Shown one piece after another: positions 43,716-52,700 of a stretch of DNA of 64,000 nt. The position numbers were made by a program, and so were the translations under genes. The stretch is from Nannocystis exedens. GTDB taxonomy: Bacteria > Myxococcota_A > Polyangia > Polyangiales > Polyangiaceae. Numbering within the stretch: the stretch's first letter is position 1; the number at the start of each line of letters is the position of its first letter. The stretch spans positions 1 through 64,000 of the forward strand of contig CAMAVR010000011.1 of the NCBI GenBank assembly GCA_945861885.1, read 5' to 3'. The notes under the pieces are model-generated. The model was not told where the DNA came from. It ran no database searches and saw only the letters and a list, made by a program, of their open reading frames with translations.

Positions 43716-44683
43716 TCGCCACGCCCCGCCAGCGGCTCAGCTCGCAGCGCTCGCTTTGGCGGCGGCGCGTGGGTCGATTGAATCGACTTTCCGACCAACG
43801 AAAGGGCCAGTTCTATCCCCTCGTCGAGGCGGCTCATCGTGTGCATTGTTGAAATATCGACGCCGAGCTGCACAATCGTGCGCGCCACTTGCGCGGTGAT
43901 CCCTGTCAAAATCGTTTCGGCGCCGAGCAGGCGAACCGCTGCCGTTGTTTTGACGAGGCTGTCGGCCACTTTGGTATCAACGACGGGCACCCCCGCGATG
44001 TCGATAATCATGCAGTTTGATTGCGTGTCGGCCACTCTCAAAAGAACGCTGTCCATAATCTGGTTGGCGCGGTGGCTGTCGATCGTGCCGATGAGCGGCA
44101 AGAGCAAAATGCGCTCATGAACGCGAATCACCGGCGTCGATAGCTCGCGAATCGCGGCTTGATGGCGCTCAAGCGCATCGATCTTTGCCGCTGTATACGT
44201 ATCGGACGCGAGAGACACATCAAAATAGACGAGCTTGTGAATGCTATCGAGCGACTGCTGAACTTTTTTGACGTCTTTGAATTCGTCAAACAAATAGCCG
44301 CCGATGAGCTGCATATACTTGCGGTATGCGCCGAGATACCACTTCATCGATAGGCCGATGCGCTCGTGCGCGATGCCGACACGCAAGCGATCTTGAACGT
44401 AAGCGAGGTCGCAACGCCCAGCGAAAATGCCTATAAAATAGTCACGTTGGGTGCGCTTGACTCGCCGGATGGTCGCTTCATCTGGAAAAAACTTTCTCGT
44501 GTCGCTGTGGCTTAAAAGAAGCTTGTAAAACTCATCGACAATCGCGTCGGTGTACTTTTCGGCAAACGGTCGTAAGGCAGCGAGGCGAGCCAAATCATCA
44601 TCGGCAATTTCAAAAAACGCACGCCGACTGAGAAGCTCTGCGTTGTCCAGCTTTAGAAGTGCCATATAATTTCGTTGATCCAT
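43712..44683 (-). CDS. rsbR: RsbR-type stressosome sensor with protoglobin domain
   Basis: 323 residues. Residues about 20-160 are a protoglobin/globin-coupled-sensor domain (LRPFAEKYTDAIVDEFYKLL, YVQDRLRVGIAHERIGLS, WYLGAYRKYMQL) with His106 the expected proximal heme ligand. Residues about 180-305 are the STAS domain (LLLPLIGTIDSHRANQIM, IIDIAGVPVVDTKVADSLV), with Thr237 at the conserved VVDT phosphosite and Ser203 near the site that is Thr in Bacillus. A Pro/Ala/Arg tail follows. By analogy with heme RsbR proteins of Vibrio and oxygen-sensing relatives it should sense O2 or another gas and control RsbT release. Confidence 0.95.
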   Translation of the reverse strand: MDQRNYMALLKLDNAELLSRRAFFEIADDDLARLAALRPFAEKYTDAIVDEFYKLLLSHSDTRKFFPDEATIRRVKRTQRDYFIGIFAGRCDLAYVQDRLRVGIAHERIGLSMKWYLGAYRKYMQLIGGYLFDEFKDVKKVQQSLDSIHKLVYFDVSLASDTYTAAKIDALERHQAAIRELSTPVIRVHERILLLPLIGTIDSHRANQIMDSVLLRVADTQSNCMIIDIAGVPVVDTKVADSLVKTTAAVRLLGAETILTGITAQVARTIVQLGVDISTMHTMSRLDEGIELALSLVGKSIQSTHAPPPKRALRAEPLAGRGE

Positions 44684-44759
44684 GTTCTCTTCTCAGTCCC
44701 TTGCTACCCACTGTGTTTGACGGTATCAGCCTCAGTGCCTGCAAGATTTGGCTCATAGC

Positions 44760-45947
44760 ATGCGCGATCAAATCGGTGATGACGGTATTCAGGTTTTGGT
44801 CCGTTTTGCGAGGCTCGCATCGGAAACAGGGCGCGGGAGCGATGTCCTTCCACTCGTGGCTGACGCGCTGGTCGATTACGTCGGAGCCGATGCCGTTGCC
44901 GTTGTTGAAATCGGCAATGATGGCAAAGCTCGCTTCATAACATCGCCTCATTTGCCACGAGAGCTCGAGGCGCTCGCGATCGAACCCGATGCGATTGGCG
45001 AAGAGCTTGAGTCGCAACTTCTCGCTGCGTGCGATGGGCGTTTTGCGCAAGTGCGCGCCCGGCCTCTTGTGAGTCGTGGGGGGCTTTTTGGCTCGGTCGT
45101 GATGTTTTTTAAGTCACGCGAGCGCCCGCAACGTTTGGATCTAGCCGAGGGGCTCGTCGACCTCGCCGCTATTACGTTGGGCAGCTCGACTCAGATCGCA
45201 CACTTGGCCGAGTCGCACGCTGAACTGCGAGCATCGCAAGAAGTCCTTTTTCGAAGCGAAAAAATGCGCGCGCTTGGCGAAATGGCCGCCGGCGTATCGC
45301 ACGACCTGAAAAATATTCTCAATCCGCTTTCGCTTCACCTCCAACTCATCGAACGAGCATTGACATCAGGTGATGTTCCGGGAGCACAAGAAAGTGCGGC
45401 AGTATGCAGACGGGTGCTCAAGCGAGGCGTCGAAACGATTGATCGCCTTGGCGAATACAGCCGTCAGAGCCCCGAGTCACCTCACGAGCCTGTCGATCTC
45501 AATCGCTTGGTTCACGAAGCGAGCGAGCTTGCATGCCCCCGCATGGTCGCGCGTGGCGGGCGATTGACCCTCGTGAAAGAAGAGCTCGGGTCACCATCCC
45601 CAATCCTCGCGCGATCCGGTGAGATCGTGAGCGCCCTTGTCAATCTGCTCGTCAACGCGATTGATGCAACGCAAGACGGCGGGACGATCACGCTGCGAAC
45701 AGGCGAACAAGGCAGCGAAAGCTGGGTGCAAGTCGCAGATGATGGGCCAGGAATGCCGCCGGAAGTTAAAGCCCGCGTTTTTGAGCCGTTTTTTACGACA
45801 AAAGGGGTGCGAGGGTCGGGGCTCGGGCTCGCGATGGTGTATGCGTCGGTCCAGCGTCATGGCGGTTCGATCGAGCTCGAAACAGCGCCCGGACGCGGAA
45901 CCACGTTCACGCTGAAGTTTCCGCGCGCGCCTCTCGCAAAAGTCTGA
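44760..45947 (+). CDS. GAF-domain sensor histidine kinase
   Basis: 395 residues from ATG 44760 (no strong ribosome site; TTG 44748 is in frame). Residues about 8-145 look like a GAF sensor. The dimerisation and phosphoacceptor helix has His181 in GVSHDLKNILNPL. The ATPase has N box SALVNLLVNAIDA, G1 VADDGPGMPP, F box FEPFFTTK and G2 GSGLGLAMVYA. No membrane segment is present, so it is a soluble NtrB-like kinase. It is divergent from rsbR and the likely partner of the NtrC-type regulator at 40459. Confidence 0.93.
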   Translation: MRDQIGDDGIQVLVRFARLASETGRGSDVLPLVADALVDYVGADAVAVVEIGNDGKARFITSPHLPRELEALAIEPDAIGEELESQLLAACDGRFAQVRARPLVSRGGLFGSVVMFFKSRERPQRLDLAEGLVDLAAITLGSSTQIAHLAESHAELRASQEVLFRSEKMRALGEMAAGVSHDLKNILNPLSLHLQLIERALTSGDVPGAQESAAVCRRVLKRGVETIDRLGEYSRQSPESPHEPVDLNRLVHEASELACPRMVARGGRLTLVKEELGSPSPILARSGEIVSALVNLLVNAIDATQDGGTITLRTGEQGSESWVQVADDGPGMPPEVKARVFEPFFTTKGVRGSGLGLAMVYASVQRHGGSIELETAPGRGTTFTLKFPRAPLAKV

Positions 45948-45982
45948 CGCGGCGCCGGCAGCATGTGATTGAATAGAGAGCG

Positions 45983-46714
45983 ATGAACTCGCAGTTGCCA
46001 CCTTCGTCGCGCGCGTTTCGCTACCATGAGCTTGCCGATCCGCACCGTCAGGTGATGTGGCTGACTGACGTTGTTCTCGGCGGGCAGGATGGCCTCGTCA
46101 ATGTCCTTGGCGTTGTGCTCGGAATTGCCGCGGCGACAGGCGACGCGCGCGTTGTCATCGTTGGCGGGCTCGCCGGCGCGCTTGCTGAATCGGTATCGAT
46201 GGCCGCGGTCGCCTACACGACGATGATGGCGCAGGGGGATCTCTACAAGGGCGAGCGGGCGCGCGAGTATCGTCACATCGAAACGGTGCCCGAGCTTGAA
46301 CGGGCTGAAATTCGCGCGATTTACGCTAGGAAAGGGTTTTCGGGCGAGCTGCTCGATCGCATCGTTTCGACGATCACGAGCGACAAAGATGTCTGGGTCG
46401 CGGCAATGATGGCCGAAGAACATCGACTCACCGATGTCGACCGAAGTGGCGGCATCCGTTCGGCGATCATTGTTGGAATTTCATCGCTGGTCGGTTCGCT
46501 GCTGCCACTTGCACCGTTTTTTTTCTTTGGTGTCGGCGCGGCATCGTGGCTCTCTGCTGCGCTTAGCGCCGTCGTCCTGTTTGCGCTCGGTGCATACAAG
46601 GCGACAGTGACAGTCGGCCGACCGATGGCTAGCGGGCTCGAACTCTGCGCCATCGGGATGCTGGCGGCGCTCATCGGTTACGGCGTCGGCGCACTGTTCA
46701 AGCTCGCTTGGTAG
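45983..46714 (+). CDS. VIT1/CCC1-family iron or manganese transporter
   Basis: 243 residues. Conserved family blocks: LTDVVLGGQDGLVNVLGVVLG, GLAGALAESVSMAAVAYTT and a cytoplasmic, acidic metal-binding segment (ERAREYRHIETVPELERAE, MMAEEHRL), then three further membrane helices (IIVGISSLVGSLLPLAPFFF, ALSAVVLFALGAYKATV, MLAALIGYGVGALFKLAW). Such proteins export Fe2+/Mn2+ from the cytosol using the proton gradient. It lies 35 bases after the kinase gene on the same strand and may be part of the same transcript. Confidence 0.92.
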   Translation: MNSQLPPSSRAFRYHELADPHRQVMWLTDVVLGGQDGLVNVLGVVLGIAAATGDARVVIVGGLAGALAESVSMAAVAYTTMMAQGDLYKGERAREYRHIETVPELERAEIRAIYARKGFSGELLDRIVSTITSDKDVWVAAMMAEEHRLTDVDRSGGIRSAIIVGISSLVGSLLPLAPFFFFGVGAASWLSAALSAVVLFALGAYKATVTVGRPMASGLELCAIGMLAALIGYGVGALFKLAW

Positions 46715-46874
46715 TGCCGGGCCCCCACCGCCGACTCGGTGCCGCTGCGGAACGTGGATCACGCAACGATGAGTCATCTCAATTCGCCATTGAAGCGTGT
46801 CGAGCGCCGTGGCTATTCATGCTCGCACTCGTCAACGGAGACGAGGCAAACACTTTGCTTTCAAGAGGTTTTTT

Positions 46875-47543
46875 ATGCGCATCACGAGTCTTTTCCTATC
46901 AACGTTTATTCTCTCATCGGTCGGCTCCTCACTCGCGGGAGTCGCGCACGCGGCGCATGTCACAGGCGAGAAAGAGATCGTCAAACTTTGCGACAACTCG
47001 CCAAATCGAGCCGAGCGGAGAGCGGCCGGCAAGAAGATGGTGCAAGAGGTCAAAGAGCTCGCGCTAAAGTGGGAATCGCTGAACGGTCATGCAGACAGCA
47101 AAGTCACGCAGCTAGAGATTCCCGACGACAACTTTAGCGTCGATAGCGATACCGCATGGATACAGACGCACGTTCTTCGCGCGAACAACGAAAAGGTCAT
47201 GTACACGATCGAAGTGCTGTTTCTCACCTGCTCGCACGAGCAGCCCGACATCACCTCCAGCGAATCGGTATTTGGCGCCACCCGCGCTCCAGAGGCAACG
47301 CTTGCAGGGGTCACGATCAGCGACAAATGCACGAGCGCAGCGCAGCGCGCCGTGTCGGAATACATGTCGAACGCCGACCCGCTCGCGTTCACTGCCAAAG
47401 CGACGAAAGATGGGCAGATGCTCATCCAGGGCTCCCGAATGGAAACAGATCGACTCCTATCGCGGCCGACGCTACGGCTCCAGTCGTACGACATCGTCGT
47501 CGAAGAGACAGAATCCGGCTGCCTCGTTCATAGCGTTCGCTAA
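46875..47543 (+). CDS. exported protein of unknown function
   Basis: 222 residues from ATG 46875, with AAGAGG 6 bases upstream and a clear Sec signal (MRITSLFLSTFILSSVG...VAHA, cut after Ala). The mature protein has a Lys/Arg-rich helix near the N-terminus (NRAERRAAGKKMVQEVKELA) and three or four Cys (KLCDNS, LTCSHE, DKCTSA, SGCLV) that could form disulfides. No family is recognised. It ends eight bases from the convergent RCC1-FGE gene. Confidence 0.7.
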   Translation: MRITSLFLSTFILSSVGSSLAGVAHAAHVTGEKEIVKLCDNSPNRAERRAAGKKMVQEVKELALKWESLNGHADSKVTQLEIPDDNFSVDSDTAWIQTHVLRANNEKVMYTIEVLFLTCSHEQPDITSSESVFGATRAPEATLAGVTISDKCTSAAQRAVSEYMSNADPLAFTAKATKDGQMLIQGSRMETDRLLSRPTLRLQSYDIVVEETESGCLVHSVR

Positions 47544-47550
47544 CGCTCGT

Positions 47551-49749
47551 CTACCGCAGGCACCTGCCCCCGATCCCAAAATGGCGAAACTCGGCAACCC
47601 GGTTGGCTGCGGTTGTCGTTAGAAGCTCACTTGGTTCACTGCCAAAAAAACCTCCGAGAACGAGCTTTGTGCGCCCCACTTCTAGGTTAGCGCAATCGAT
47701 GCAGTCGTCGCCGAATGCCGGAGCAAAGCTGTCTATAGTCCATTCAGCCACGCTGCCGGCAACATCGACTTGACCCCATCGCGCTGTGCCCTGTGGGGCG
47801 CTCCCGACCGGTGGAATATTCTGGACGCCGACGCAATCTGACTCACCGTCGGTTAGACCATACGCGCACCCGAAAGTGGCCAATGTCACGTCAGGATCGG
47901 TAACGCCCCATGGGTATTTGCGCTGTTCTGCACCGCCGGACGCCGCGTAGAGCCACTCGGCTGCGGATGGCATGACCGCGTCGTCGAAAATCGTAAAAGC
48001 AACCATCTCATACCAATTGACGCAGTTCATCGGCAGAAGGTCGAGACCGTCTGCGTTATTGGTCCAGGTTGGATAGTCGTTCGAACTGCAATTGCTTGGC
48101 GTACCCGTAGGGAGCACTTCGTTGTTCCACTCGTCGCGCCAACCGGTTTCGTAACCGTTCGGTGTCGAGCTATCGACGAGCCCGCCGTCCGCCGTCGAGC
48201 TATCGACTAACCCTTTGCCACCGTTCAATCGCATATGGCGCCCCGACCCGGCGACTGGCCTCCATCCTGCGCGAACCGCCTCGACAAACTGCCGAAAACG
48301 CCCGACCGTCACTTCGTATTTGTCGAGGCTAAAGTTGCTCACGGTTGCGTTCGCACTTGGCAAATTAAGCCGTTTAAACGCCCCGCCGGTGACTGGGAGG
48401 CTCACGCGGCAAAGCTCGCTTCCTGCGCTGCCGCAGTTGGTTACGCCGTCGACCGTGTTGGCGTTTGCTGCTCCGCCATCACCGGCACCGAGTTGCGCAG
48501 TTCGTATCAACTTCCCATCGCTTCGACCAAGCTGCCCCATCGCGTTCGAGCCCCAACAAACGGCTCCAGTTTCATCGACCAGGATTGCGCACGAATGCTG
48601 CGCACCGAGCGAAATGTCGACCGCTGAATAGCCGAACGGCCCCACAACTTTCGGGCCGATGAGACTTCGGTCCATCGCCTCGCCCGATGTTCCGATGCCG
48701 AGCTGCCCGCTGATGTTCCCCCCCCAACATCGAATTACAAACTTCGATTCATCGGCGGCGTCGGGGAATGTAGCGCACGTATGCCACGCACCGGCGGCGA
48801 GCAACATCGGAGGCTGCGGGAATTGCGGGCGAATTGATTGCGGAACATGCGACGCGATGACCCCTTGTGGACCGAGCACGTCGCCTTTTACTCCGAGGCC
48901 TAACTGCCCCGAATCGTTTTTTCCCCAACACAAAATACCGCTACCCTCGACCGCCATGCACGTGTGACTTGCTCCGGCTGCGACGAGAAACGCGTGCGGG
49001 CTGTCGTCGCCAAAAGCGACCGGTGTTGGAGCGGCGCGCCGTTCGGTGGTTCCGTCGCCGAGCTCGCCGGACGAGTTGCCCCCCCAGCAGAGCACGTTGC
49101 CATCCTTTTCGACAATGACGCACGTGTGTGTTCCGCCGGCAGTGAGCTGAGTCACCGCGTCAGCGAGCGCAATTTTTATCGGCCCAAGTTCGCCGCCCCC
49201 CGCTTCCGAACCGAGCTGAAACTCTACGTTGTCGCCCCAGCAGCTTACTTCATTCGAATTGTCTTCAAACGTCGCGCATGTATGTTGTGCGCCGGCCGCG
49301 ATCAGTACGGCTGTTCGATCGGCAAACGCAGAAACGAGCGTCGGCGTGGTGATGTACTCGCTGCTGCTCGGCACGCCCAATTGGCCGCGATCGTTTGCCC
49401 CCCAACAATAGATTTTGCCACCGACGCCAACGGCGCAAGTATGCGCCGCGCCCGCCGTAATTTGGCGAGCTTTTAGCCCCGCGGCGACCGGCGCAAATTC
49501 GCTTTTTTGTGGCAGATCGCTCGGCGATTGCGCGAGACCCAATTGCCCTTTGTCGTTGAACCCGGTGCACTCGACCGCGCGATCGACCGCGCGAATCGCG
49601 CACGTATGCGCGTCGCCCGCTGCGAGAGCGATGTACGCCGCGTTCGAGATCGGCTCGTTGGGAATGATAGCGGTCGTCGTCTCATGCGCGTCCGAACATG
49701 ACGCGACAGCGTGCACAACAAGCAAGAGCAGTACGGTGCGCTGAATCAT
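47551..49749 (-). CDS. lipoprotein with RCC1 repeats fused to a formylglycine-generating-enzyme-like domain
   Basis: 732 residues. Lipobox VASC (Cys18). Residues about 35-440 hold seven or so RCC1-type blades, each with a GAxHTCA core and a CWGxNxxGQLG turn, predicting a beta propeller. Residues about 465-732 resemble the FGE-sulfatase/SUMF1 fold (SLDKYEVTVGRFRQFVEAV, LLPMNCVNWYEMVAF, MPSAAEWLYAASGG, YPWGVTDP, VDVAGSVAEWTID, ending FGIGGRCLR). The usual RGGSW motif reads LGGFFGS and the catalytic cysteines are not evident, so enzymatic activity is doubtful. It lies 34 bases after the giant lipoprotein gene on the same strand; they are probably an operon and possibly a complex. Confidence 0.9.
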   Translation of the reverse strand: MIQRTVLLLLVVHAVASCSDAHETTTAIIPNEPISNAAYIALAAGDAHTCAIRAVDRAVECTGFNDKGQLGLAQSPSDLPQKSEFAPVAAGLKARQITAGAAHTCAVGVGGKIYCWGANDRGQLGVPSSSEYITTPTLVSAFADRTAVLIAAGAQHTCATFEDNSNEVSCWGDNVEFQLGSEAGGGELGPIKIALADAVTQLTAGGTHTCVIVEKDGNVLCWGGNSSGELGDGTTERRAAPTPVAFGDDSPHAFLVAAGASHTCMAVEGSGILCWGKNDSGQLGLGVKGDVLGPQGVIASHVPQSIRPQFPQPPMLLAAGAWHTCATFPDAADESKFVIRCWGGNISGQLGIGTSGEAMDRSLIGPKVVGPFGYSAVDISLGAQHSCAILVDETGAVCWGSNAMGQLGRSDGKLIRTAQLGAGDGGAANANTVDGVTNCGSAGSELCRVSLPVTGGAFKRLNLPSANATVSNFSLDKYEVTVGRFRQFVEAVRAGWRPVAGSGRHMRLNGGKGLVDSSTADGGLVDSSTPNGYETGWRDEWNNEVLPTGTPSNCSSNDYPTWTNNADGLDLLPMNCVNWYEMVAFTIFDDAVMPSAAEWLYAASGGAEQRKYPWGVTDPDVTLATFGCAYGLTDGESDCVGVQNIPPVGSAPQGTARWGQVDVAGSVAEWTIDSFAPAFGDDCIDCANLEVGRTKLVLGGFFGSEPSELLTTTAANRVAEFRHFGIGGRCLR

Positions 49750-49783
49750 TCGGTTCCTTTTTCGAGTGCGAACGGCCGATTCA

Positions 49784-52700
49784 TCAAAGTGAGCGCAGCA
49801 GCTGCAGGGCGGGGCCGCGCGTCAATTCAACTTGCCCCTTGTAGTAGGTAGTCACCCGACTCAGTGTGGGGGGCTCAAGCGCGCGCAGCCGCTTCAACAA
49901 CTTGTCTACTGCCGCCCCTTGTTCGAGCTCTTGCTTAAAGTGCTCGTTTGTATTTTCGACAATCCACTCCCTAAACTTTCCTACCGGTGGAACTTGCGAA
50001 ATCTTTCCGGTATCACCCACCCCGCACATATACTGCCTCAACTTCACAATGTCGGCTGGTGACAGCGTCGATGTGGCCAGCTTCCCTGTCTTCATCGGGC
50101 ATCCAAGCCACGTTTTGGCTGTCTGATAAGGCGCTGTCAACGGAACGCCCGACCACGTCGCCGCGATCACGCGTTTCACAAATGCGCTATCCTCTTCGAA
50201 CGAGGGGGGCAGAACCTGCCGCACTTGGTTGGTCACGCAATCTTTCGACGCCTGGTAGATCGTCTGATCGGTATCGGCTTCCCCAACCGTCCGTGCCAAG
50301 CAAAATTCCAATACATCGTTGAACGGCCGTAGCAACGAATTGACACGCCCCTCAGTTTTTGCGGCCTGATTCGACACCGCAACGCTCTTATTGTACGCGG
50401 CAATCGTTTTAGCTTCGAATGCCGACGAATTGAGGCGTTCTTGCATATCGAGCTGCAGCGCTTTGCTAAACTCTTGCACGCTCTTGACGTAGACCCCTTC
50501 AACGTCAAGTTGCTTTTGCAACACGGCCGCAGCACCAAGAAAATTATCGCGTGTAGATGCGTCGAGCGCGATGTCGACGAACAGGTCGGCGTTGTCTTCA
50601 TCGTTCAACGGCTTTTTTTGACGATTCCTTTTTAGCTCTTGATACACCTCAGACGTTGACGGAATCTCGCTGTGTTCGATCACTTGCGCGGCGACATATC
50701 TGTCGCTGTACATTTTGTAGTCTTGGCCGCGCGTTTCTTTGTAAAGGCAGAAAACAACGATCTTATTTTGAAGCGCGGCGGCTTTACTATCGAGCAAGTC
50801 TTGTGTGGCAAACTCTTCCCACGGAGACGATGCCCCCTGCGCCCTAAAGTTGAAGACTGTCCCCCGCGGCCCCTTGTACAAAACCGCCACCGGCGCGCCG
50901 TTTAGCTTTCCGGCAAGATACGTTTGAAACGTAGTCCAAACGTCGGTCGCCCCACCGTCGAAATCAGGCTCTTGAACAAGAATCGCTTTCGGCTTTGCTC
51001 GGTCGAACACGTTTCCGGCGATCCACCTTTGAGCGATCGATACCGCCTCGGCAACTGCCGGTGCCGGAATCCCGACTCCCATCGTGGCCGTCTGGAGATG
51101 AATCCGCTCGAATTGCGCGCGATACTTGATCGCTTCGTTTGCCAATATTTCCTTGTCTTGCGCGATAATCACATTGAGCGCGTCGGTATTTGCCCCCTGC
51201 AGGTCGAGCTCCACTTGTCGCCCCGCAATTTCGACTTCAAGTTCGCTCAAATTTTGGGTCGCCGACATTTGGACGAACGCCTGATTTCGCGCCAACAAGA
51301 GCGTTCTCACGCCGAGGTACCGCGGGCTATCGTATTCGTCGAGGATCACGCTGCAGCTGATCTTCGGCGCCCCGGCGTCTTGCGTTTGGTCGAGCCAAGC
51401 TCTCAGAGCGCTGGCAGTTATGTGCAGGAGGGGGACGGTGGGGCCGCGAGTGCTCGGCAGCTCGTCGAGATTTGCGGGCAAATACCCCTCCGGTACTGTC
51501 GGGTCGGTCGTCGCGTGCAAAATACAGGGCTCTATCGCCTGATCGGGATAGAGAAGCGGGAAGAACTTAATCGCCGTGCTCTTCCCGCCGCCAGCTTCTT
51601 CGTGAAATGCCGAAGCACCGATCGGCTTCACCATGATTTTGTAAAGTTCCGCCTGCTTTTTCGAAAACGGCGACCCTTGAAGATCCTGCGTGTCATCCGA
51701 CATGATTGCGACCACACGGACGAACAGCCGCGCGTGATTAAGCCCGACGGGCGACGGGAGCGTCAAAATGAAATCGTCAGCCGTCGCCGGAGACTCAAAA
51801 AAACGAGCGCTCGCCTTCGCTGCGACTTTTTTCATATACAAATTTCGAATCACGTACGGGTAGACGACTTGCGCCATCAAGGTCACCCCCAAATCAGCAA
51901 AACTCGCCAGAAAGTCGCTGCTAAGATTGTTCTGTCGAGCAAGCATCACGATGTTGTCGAGCGAAATCAGCTTGTACCGATTTTCAAACTCCGTTTTAAT
52001 TGCTGCAAGCTCCGACGGGATCTCCCCTGCCGTGGGGTTTCCGTTGGCATCGGCTGGCGGCCGCCGAAAGACAGGATAGTTGGCGAGGTTCGATAACTCG
52101 ACCAGCGGCGGGCCGCCCGCGTCGATCTCTAAGGCAGCACCATGAAGAACTTGGGATCCGCACACGGTGTTCTGCGGGAACCTTTTTTTGCCGTTAGGCA
52201 ACGTGGCAATCTCGACAATCTTGTTCAGATACCCGCAATAAACCGCCTCACGCATATCGGTCGGGATGTCGTTCCCAATTTGCGCGATGGCGGACGGCAC
52301 GGTATCCAAAAGCAACTTGACAAATCTTGGATAAAATTTGCCGCTTACCGCATATTCAACCGGACTCGGCAGACACTTCCCCTCGCGCTTGCCTTCGGGA
52401 ATGGCCCAGTAAACTGTTAAAATAAACGCTAGCGCCTCATCGATTGATATCGGCGGCTGCGTTGGGACTTTCCAGGTTGGATTGCTGTTTTTTAGCACGT
52501 GGCCGAGCGCCGCCGCATAGACGGCCGATTCCTCCGTCGGATTTGTCTTTAACTTGCTCAGCAGCTGCACAAATAGCTGCTGAGCGCTCGGCAGCTTATC
52601 CCCCGGAAGTATTTCCCCCGCGACGACATATGGCTCGAGCGTTGCGGCAAAATCGGTTGGCGGAGCGGGCACCGGCGGCGGCTCGACGATATTGACGTCG

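Noticed and set aside
50924..52096. 390-codon open frame antisense to the giant lipoprotein
   Set aside because: Arg-rich shadow of the ATPase-like region; no start site and no family features.
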